Shown here in pieces: positions 59,316 through 64,000 of a DNA stretch of 64,000 bases. The stretch spans positions 3,128,001 to 3,192,000 of the forward strand of contig NC_011365.1 of NCBI RefSeq assembly GCF_000021325.1, written 5' to 3'. Positions within the stretch are counted from its first letter, which is position 1; every line of letters begins with the position of its first letter. Position numbers and translations under genes: made by a program. The notes under the pieces were generated by a model. The model had not been told where the DNA came from and did not search any database. It saw only the letters and a list, made by a program, of their open reading frames with translations. The stretch is from Gluconacetobacter diazotrophicus PA1 5 (GTDB lineage: Bacteria; Pseudomonadota; Alphaproteobacteria; Acetobacterales; Acetobacteraceae).

Positions 59316-61379
59316 ATGACCGTGTCTTCGGACCAGGACCAATCCGAGGATTCGGGTCTGCCCGTGCCGCCCGATGACGGGCCCGGCCTGTTCGGCGACT
59401 CGCCTTCTCCCGCTGCGCCGCCGCCCGCCCCCCTCGTAGCCCCGGTGGCCGCTTCTGGGGGCGCTTCTGGGGCCGCGAAACCGTATCGCGTGCTGGCGCG
59501 CAAATACCGCCCGACGACCCTGGACGACCTGATCGGCCAGGATTCGACCGTCCGCATCCTGCGCAACGCCTTCGCGCTGGGCCGGGTGGCGCATGCCTTC
59601 ATGCTGACCGGCGTGCGCGGGGTGGGCAAGACGACGACGGCGCGCATCATCGCCCGGGCGCTGAACTGCGTCGGGCCGGACGGCACCGGCGGCCCCACCG
59701 CCGACCCGTGCGGGGTGTGCGCCAACTGCGTCGCGATCCTGGCAGACCGCCACCCGGACGTGCTGGAAATGGACGCGGCCTCGCGCACCGGCGTGGACGA
59801 CGTGCGCGAAATCATCGAGGCCACGCGCTTCCGCCCGATGCAGGGGCGCATGAAGGTCTTCATCATCGACGAGGTCCACATGCTGTCGCGCAACGCGTTC
59901 AACGCGTTGCTCAAGACGCTGGAGGAACCGCCGGCCCAGGTGACGTTCGTCTTCGCCACCACGGAACTGCGCAAGGTGCCGGTGACGGTGCTGTCGCGCT
60001 GCCAGCGATTCGACCTGCGCCGGGTGCCGCAATCCGACCTGGCCGCCCATTTCGGGCGCATCGCCCGGGCCGAGGGCGCGGAATGCACGCCCGACGCGCT
60101 GGCGCTGATCGCCCGGGCGGCGGACGGATCGGTGCGCGACGGGCTGTCGCTGCTGGACCAGGCGATCGCCCAAGGCAGCGTCGAGGGGGATGGCGCGGCG
60201 CCGATCGGCGCGGAACGCGTGGCCGACATGCTGGGCCTGGCGGACCGCGGGCGGGTATTCGACCTGCTGGAAGCCGTGCTGGCCGGCCAGCCGGACCGCG
60301 CGCTGGCCATCACCGACGAGGCCCACGCGCGCGGCGCCGACCTGGGCGTCATGCTGGGGGACGTGCTGGAACTGGTCCATACCGTGTCGCGGCTGAAGGC
60401 GGTGCCGGCGCTGCGCCAGTCGGCCGACCTGCCGGAAGCCGAGCGCGAGCGTGGCGGCGCCCTGGCCGACCGGCTGTCGGTGCCGGTGCTGGGGCGGACG
60501 TGGCAGATGCTGCTGAAGGGCCTGTCGGAGGTCGAAATGGCCCCCGACCGGCGCGAGGCCGCCGAGATGATCCTGATCCGCCTGTGCTACGTGGCCGACC
60601 TGCCGCCGCCGGGCGACCTGGTGCGGCGCCTGACGGAGGGCGGGGAAACCGGGGGCAGCGGATCGGGCGCGCTGTCCGGTGGCCCCGCGCAGGGAACGTC
60701 GCAGGGCACTTCGGCATCGGGCCTTTCCGTTCCGGGCCGCCCGGTATCCGGAAACCCGGTCTCCGGCGGGCAGGTCATGGCCCATGGCGGCTTGCGGATG
60801 GTCGCCAATGGCGGCGTGCGGATCGCCGACCCGGTGGCCGAGCCGGCGCCTGAACCGGTGCCCGTCGAACCCGCGCCCGAACCGGAGCCGGACGCGGCGG
60901 CGCTGACGACGTGGCGCGAGGTCGTGGCCTTCGTGTCCGGGCGCGATGCCATGCTGCACGGCCATCTGCGCCATTCCACCCACCTGGTGGAATTCGCCCC
61001 CCCGCGGATCGCGATCCGGGTGGACCGCGCCGGCCTGCCGGGCCTGACGCGGCGGCTGGAAACCCTGCTGCGGCGCGAGACCGGCCAGGCGTGGGAGGTC
61101 CGCGCCTCGACCGAGGCCGGGCAGCCGACCCTGGCGGAACAGGGTGCCGAGATCATCCAGTTCCATCGCGCGGCGGCCGAGGCCCATCCCCTGGTGCGGG
61201 CGATTTTCGCGCGCTTTCCGGATGCGATTCTGGGGGCCGTGACCGATCATTCGCTTGACGATTACGGTCTTCCGCCCGAAGAGGCGGCATCCGTCGTACT
61301 GGCGCCGGATCTGGAATTCGCGCCCCTCGATGCCGAACTGGTGGATGAGGACGATTTGGACGTGAACGACGACAGGTGA
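59316..61379 (+). CDS. dnaX: DNA polymerase III subunits tau/gamma
   Basis: Clamp-loader ATPase of the replisome. A 687-residue protein: N-terminal Pro/Ala extension (about 55 residues), AAA+ domain with [19 protein letters not shown], Walker [20 protein letters not shown] near 100, zinc-binding CGVCANC, Walker [21 protein letters not shown], sensor region [20 protein letters not shown] and the lid domain. After residue 430 a Gly/Ser/Pro-rich linker leads to a tau C-terminal domain ([20 protein letters not shown]). No slippery A-run for a gamma frameshift is visible. It is followed by ybaB 13 bp later and recR, the conserved dnaX-ybaB-recR operon. Confidence 0.97.
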   Translation: MTVSSDQDQSEDSGLPVPPDDGPGLFGDSPSPAAPPPAPLVAPVAASGGASGAAKPYRVLARKYRPTTLDDLIGQDSTVRILRNAFALGRVAHAFMLTGVRGVGKTTTARIIARALNCVGPDGTGGPTADPCGVCANCVAILADRHPDVLEMDAASRTGVDDVREIIEATRFRPMQGRMKVFIIDEVHMLSRNAFNALLKTLEEPPAQVTFVFATTELRKVPVTVLSRCQRFDLRRVPQSDLAAHFGRIARAEGAECTPDALALIARAADGSVRDGLSLLDQAIAQGSVEGDGAAPIGAERVADMLGLADRGRVFDLLEAVLAGQPDRALAITDEAHARGADLGVMLGDVLELVHTVSRLKAVPALRQSADLPEAERERGGALADRLSVPVLGRTWQMLLKGLSEVEMAPDRREAAEMILIRLCYVADLPPPGDLVRRLTEGGETGGSGSGALSGGPAQGTSQGTSASGLSVPGRPVSGNPVSGGQVMAHGGLRMVANGGVRIADPVAEPAPEPVPVEPAPEPEPDAAALTTWREVVAFVSGRDAMLHGHLRHSTHLVEFAPPRIAIRVDRAGLPGLTRRLETLLRRETGQAWEVRASTEAGQPTLAEQGAEIIQFHRAAAEAHPLVRAIFARFPDAILGAVTDHSLDDYGLPPEEAASVVLAPDLEFAPLDAELVDEDDLDVNDDR

Positions 61380-61392
61380 GGAGACGACACCG

Positions 61393-61716
61393 ATGAAGAA
61401 TCTTGCCGGGCTGATGAAACAGGCCACCCAGATGCAGGCGCGCATGGAAGAAATGCAGTCCAAGCTGGAAGGCATGACGATCGAAGGCAGCGCCGGGGCT
61501 GGCATGGTGCATGTCACCCTGAACGGCAAGGGCGACATGAAGGCCGTGAAGATCGACCCCAAGCTGGCCGATCCGGCCGAGATGGAAATGCTGCAGGACC
61601 TGATCGTCGCGGCGTGCGCCGACGCGCGCAAGCTGCTGGACGAACGCGCGTCCGAGGAAATGAAGAAGGTCACGGGCGGCATGAACCTGCCGGCGGGTCT
61701 CAAATTCCCGTTCTGA
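61393..61716 (+). CDS. ybaB: YbaB/EbfC family nucleoid-associated protein
   Basis: A 107-residue DNA-binding dimer of the YbaB/EbfC family. [20 protein letters not shown] then [20 protein letters not shown], the [20 protein letters not shown] strand-helix and the terminal helix match the family over its full length. AGGAGACGACACC lies 5' of the ATG, and the gene sits in the tight dnaX-ybaB-recR array, suggesting translation from the same transcript. Confidence 0.97.
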   Translation: MKNLAGLMKQATQMQARMEEMQSKLEGMTIEGSAGAGMVHVTLNGKGDMKAVKIDPKLADPAEMEMLQDLIVAACADARKLLDERASEEMKKVTGGMNLPAGLKFPF

Positions 61717-61737
61717 ATCGAACTGGAGGCTGACCGG

Positions 61738-62331
61738 ATGGGCGGCACGGACATCGAACGGCTGATCGCGCTGCTGGCGCGCCTGCCGGGCCTGGGTCCG
61801 CGTTCGGCCCGCCGTGCGGCGCTGGCGCTGCTGCGCCAGCCCCAGGCGCGGATGCTGCCGCTGGCCCAGGCGATGGAGCAGGCGGCGCGGTCGGTGCGCA
61901 CCTGTTCGTCCTGCGGCAACCTGGATACGCATGATCCCTGCACCATCTGCGCCGATCCCGGCCGCGATCGCGGCCTGGTCTGCGTGGTCGAGACGGTGGG
62001 GGATCTGTGGGCGCTGGAACGCGCCGGCGTGCATCGCGGCGTCTATCAGGTGCTGGGCGGCACGCTCTCGGCCCTGGCGGGCATGGGGCCGGATGATCTG
62101 AACGTGGCGTCGCTGCTGGCGCGGATCGAACAGGGCGGGGTGCGCGAAATCATCCTGGCGCTGGGCGCCACGGTCGATGGCGCCACCACGGCGCACTGGC
62201 TGCAGGACCGGCTGGCCGCCTTCGACGTGCCGGTCAGCCGGGTCGGGCAGGGGGTGCCGATGGGCGGCGCGCTGGACGTGCTGGACGACGGCACGCTGGC
62301 CGCAGCCCTCATGGCGAGACGACCTGCTTAA
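61738..62331 (+). CDS. recR: Recombination mediator RecR
   Basis: Part of the RecFOR/RecOR pathway that loads RecA at gaps. The 197-residue protein has the HhH domain (LARLPGLGPRSARRAALALL), the four-cysteine zinc site CSSCGNLDTHDPCTIC near residue 57, and the Toprim domain (LVCVVETVGDLWALERAGVH, VDGATTAHWL). Length and order are standard. GGAGGCTGACCGG precedes the ATG, 21 bp after ybaB. Confidence 0.97.
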   Translation: MGGTDIERLIALLARLPGLGPRSARRAALALLRQPQARMLPLAQAMEQAARSVRTCSSCGNLDTHDPCTICADPGRDRGLVCVVETVGDLWALERAGVHRGVYQVLGGTLSALAGMGPDDLNVASLLARIEQGGVREIILALGATVDGATTAHWLQDRLAAFDVPVSRVGQGVPMGGALDVLDDGTLAAALMARRPA

Positions 62332-62345
62332 AAATCTGGGGGTGA

Positions 62346-63137
62346 ATGACGATGTGGCCGATTCCCGCTGCGATTCCGCGCGTTGCCTTCGTCACCGGGG
62401 GCGCGGTTCGTCTGGGGCGGGCCATGGCCCTGGCGCTGGCCGATGCCGGGTTTTCGGTCGCCATCCATTACCGCTCCGGCCCGGACGAGGCGCGCCGCAC
62501 CGTGGAGGAGATTTCGGCCCGGCGGCAGCGCGCCTGCATGCTGGCGGCCGACCTGGCGGACGAATCCCAGGTGATGTCGCTTCTGGCGCGGGTGCGCGAC
62601 GAACTGGGGCCGGTCGGCGTGCTGGTGAACAATGCCAGCACGTTCGAGCGTGACGAATGGAACGATGCGACCCGCGCGGGGTGGGACGCGCATCTGGAGC
62701 CCAACCTGCGCGCGCCCTTCGTGCTGATGCAGGATTTCGCCCGCCACCTGCCCCAGGGCGCCGAAGGCATGGTGCTGAACATGCTGGACGAGCGCGTCTG
62801 GTCTCTGACGCCGCATTTCGTCAGCTACACCGTGTCGAAATCCGCGTTATGGACGTTGACGCGCAGCATGGCGCTGGCCCTGGCGCCGCGGCGCATCCGG
62901 GTGAACGCCATCGGCCCCGGCCCGGCGCTGCCCAGCCCGCGCCAGACGCAGGCGCAGTTCGCGCGGCAATGCGCCTCGGTGCCGCTGGGCCATGGGACGA
63001 ATCCCGAGGAGGTCGCCCGCGCCGCCCTGTCGCTGCTGTGCCTGCCGTCGGTGACGGGGCAGATGCTGGCGCTCGATGGCGGGCAGCACATGCAATGGTC
63101 GCCGGCCCCGCCCGCCGGCCAGATCCTGGAAGAATAG
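62346..63137 (+). CDS. SDR, pteridine-reductase/dihydromonapterin-reductase-like (FolM-type)
   Basis: A 263-residue SDR. AFVTGGAVRLGRAMALALAD is the TGGxxRLG glycine motif characteristic of pteridine reductases and FolM; VLVNNASTFERDEWNDATRA follows, the catalytic YTVSK is present, and GPGPALPSPRQTQAQFARQC follows strand 6. The TGGAVRLG motif, NNAS, and direct linkage to folB 11 bp downstream support a role reducing dihydropterin or dihydromonapterin in pterin/folate metabolism. FabI/FabG-type activity is less likely. It follows recR by 14 bp, with TCTGGGGGTGA as ribosome binding site. Confidence 0.85.
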   Translation: MTMWPIPAAIPRVAFVTGGAVRLGRAMALALADAGFSVAIHYRSGPDEARRTVEEISARRQRACMLAADLADESQVMSLLARVRDELGPVGVLVNNASTFERDEWNDATRAGWDAHLEPNLRAPFVLMQDFARHLPQGAEGMVLNMLDERVWSLTPHFVSYTVSKSALWTLTRSMALALAPRRIRVNAIGPGPALPSPRQTQAQFARQCASVPLGHGTNPEEVARAALSLLCLPSVTGQMLALDGGQHMQWSPAPPAGQILEE

Positions 63138-63148
63138 AGGCCGACCCG

Positions 63149-63550
63149 ATGTCCATTTTCGCCGCCTGGCCGGAACAGCCGCCGCTGCGCCGCGTGTTCC
63201 TCAAGGACATGGTGCTGCATGCCAATATCGGCATCTATCCGCACGAACAGGGCGTGACCCAGCGCATACGGGTCAATATCTCGTTCGGCGTGGAGGACGA
63301 ACCGGGCCTGACCGTCGGCCGGGACGATCTGAGCCGCACCGTGTCCTATGAGCGAATCGTGCTGATGGTGCGCCGGATCATCGCCGAGGGCCACGTGCGC
63401 CTGGTCGAGACCCTGGCCGAACGGATCGCCATCGGCGTCCTGACCGACGATCGCGTGATCGTCGTGCGGGTGCGGGTCGAAAAACTGGATATCTTCGACG
63501 ACCTGGACGCCGTGGGCGTGGAAATAGAACGCCGCCGCCCGGCGGCGTAA
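63149..63550 (+). CDS. folB: Dihydroneopterin aldolase/epimerase-like FolB
   Basis: A 133-residue T-fold enzyme that cleaves 7,8-dihydroneopterin in folate synthesis. MVLHANIGIYPHEQGVTQRI is the family's first strand and loop (normally hxxIGVxxxE), followed by RVNISFGVEDEPG, DLSRTVSYERIVLMVRRIIA and VRLVETLAERIAIGVLTDD with the catalytic-site E-T-L-A. The usual catalytic Lys equivalent is in VRVEKLDIFDDLDAVGVEIE. It starts 11 bp after the FolM-like SDR, suggesting a small pterin unit at the end of the dnaX operon. Confidence 0.9.
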   Translation: MSIFAAWPEQPPLRRVFLKDMVLHANIGIYPHEQGVTQRIRVNISFGVEDEPGLTVGRDDLSRTVSYERIVLMVRRIIAEGHVRLVETLAERIAIGVLTDDRVIVVRVRVEKLDIFDDLDAVGVEIERRRPAA

Positions 63551-63643
63551 GCCATTAAAGAAGAGTCAGCCAGTTCAGGAACGGGATCTGGTGAGCGAGA
63601 GTGCCGCGAAGCGGCACGGCCGTCGCGTGTTTCCGAGCACCGG

Positions 63644-63697
63644 AGCGGCCTTGATGGCCGCGAGCACCGGAGCACAGGAAACGCGCGATGGATCGCC
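63644..63697 (-). repeat. 54-bp dispersed repeat, second full copy
   Basis: Read on the minus strand, this segment aligns gap-free to 55168-55221 with 47 of 54 identical bases; the first 21 also match 31496-31516 with two changes. It contains a small hairpin (GCGGCC-ATCAA-GGCCGC). The plus strand around it also has the direct repeat GAGCACCGGAGC at 63635 and 63663. It lies between folB and the TIGR02300-type gene. Confidence 0.8.
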
Positions 63698-63720
63698 GCC
63701 AGGTCGCGTTTATGGACTGG

Positions 63721-64000
63721 CTAGTGGTCGTTTTCGTCCGAGTCGGTGCTGACATCGATATCGGCGCTGATCTCGTCATCGTCGTCGTCCAGGTCGGACG
63801 TGTCTTCCATGACGTCGTCGTCGCCGGCATCCTCGTCATCCAGTTCGACGGCATTGTCGATGTCGTCTTCGCCCTTCGCAGGCTTCTGGGTATCGGGCAC
63901 GACGTCGGGGGCGCGGCGCAGGCGGGGCACGTCCGCCGGCTGCTCGGTGCCGCACTTGGGGCAGATCACCGGGCTCTTGTTCAGATCATAGAAACGGGCG
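63721..64000 (-). CDS. TIGR02300-type zinc-ribbon protein, 5' end cut by window edge
   Basis: The frame is open to the right edge, reading ARFYDLNKSPVICPKCGTEQ at the start of the visible part. This is the second half of the N-terminal zinc ribbon (CPKCG; the first Cys pair lies outside) that is diagnostic for the TIGR02300 family of small alphaproteobacterial proteins. The C-terminal 45 residues are almost entirely Asp/Glu with few hydrophobics (DDEDAGDDDVMEDTSDLDDD), predicted disordered and strongly acidic. Function unknown; the fold suggests a nucleic-acid or protein-binding ribbon with an acidic tail. Confidence 0.85.
   Translation of the reverse strand, partial: ARFYDLNKSPVICPKCGTEQPADVPRLRRAPDVVPDTQKPAKGEDDIDNAVELDDEDAGDDDVMEDTSDLDDDDDEISADIDVSTDSDENDH

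Noticed and set aside
59316-61379. A programmed frameshift in dnaX producing gamma
   Set aside because: No slippery A-run (A AAA AAG) followed by a hairpin is visible in the coding sequence.

Overview
The window looks like chromosomal DNA from an acetic acid bacterium (Acetobacteraceae, Alphaproteobacteria), probably close to Gluconacetobacter or Komagataeibacter. This is inferred from high-GC coding sequence throughout, the SRP RNA-dnaX-ybaB-recR order, a zinc-ribbon plus acidic-tail protein of the alphaproteobacterial TIGR02300 type, an OprB-type sugar porin, a tandem clpS-clpA pair and a [4Fe-4S]-type PurF. No phage, complete insertion sequence, plasmid function or CRISPR array is visible. 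Both ends cut genes: an SDR at the left edge and a TIGR02300-type gene at the right edge.

Layout. 1-2.7 kb: stress-type metabolism (SDR, two tiny ATGA-coupled ORFs, zinc alcohol dehydrogenase, YciE-like ferritin-fold protein). 3-13.5 kb: housekeeping and envelope genes (purD, xseA, lipoproteins, OmpH/Skp-like chaperone, OprB porin, thioredoxin-fold protein, signal peptidase I, MgtC-like protein bracketed by inverted repeats, IalB-like protein). 13.6-19.2 kb: a 1848-residue autotransporter whose passenger carries eight nearly identical units (four copies of a 621-bp super-repeat). 19.5-27.2 kb: ybaK, an SDR lacking its catalytic Tyr, purF, cvpA, a HisE-like orphan and metH.

27.4-39.2 kb is the most distinctive block. 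A CobW-like fragment is followed by a type I secretion ABC transporter translationally coupled to an HlyD adaptor, a Sel1-repeat protein, a 1009-residue TPR-GT2-GT4 glycosyltransferase, a protein with a ChW-like tryptophan repeat and basic tail, a second GT4 glycosyltransferase and a small YnfA membrane protein. All are on the plus strand with short gaps. I read it as a putative surface-glycan or glycoprotein export locus; neither the secreted substrate nor an outer-membrane TolC partner lies in the window.

39.2-50.5 kb: ppa, a tRNA with CAU anticodon and its terminator, ettA, small regulators and enzymes, a ydfG-ppk2-DUF3465 run, a lower-GC gap holding an Old Yellow Enzyme remnant, and a LysR-controlled stress/redox group (epimerase, alpha/beta hydrolase, DoxX). 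50.7-64 kb: clpA/clpS, a D,D-carboxypeptidase, map, ggt, nudC, 4.5S RNA, dnaX-ybaB-recR, a pteridine-reductase-like SDR plus folB, and the TIGR02300-type gene.

A small dispersed repeat family links distant gaps: a 54-bp element at 55.2 kb and 63.7 kb (opposite orientations, 47/54 identical) shares an exact 21-bp core with 31.5 kb, and the 14-bp motif GAGGCTGTTTCAAA occurs as inverted pairs around mgtC and around the 55.2-kb element.
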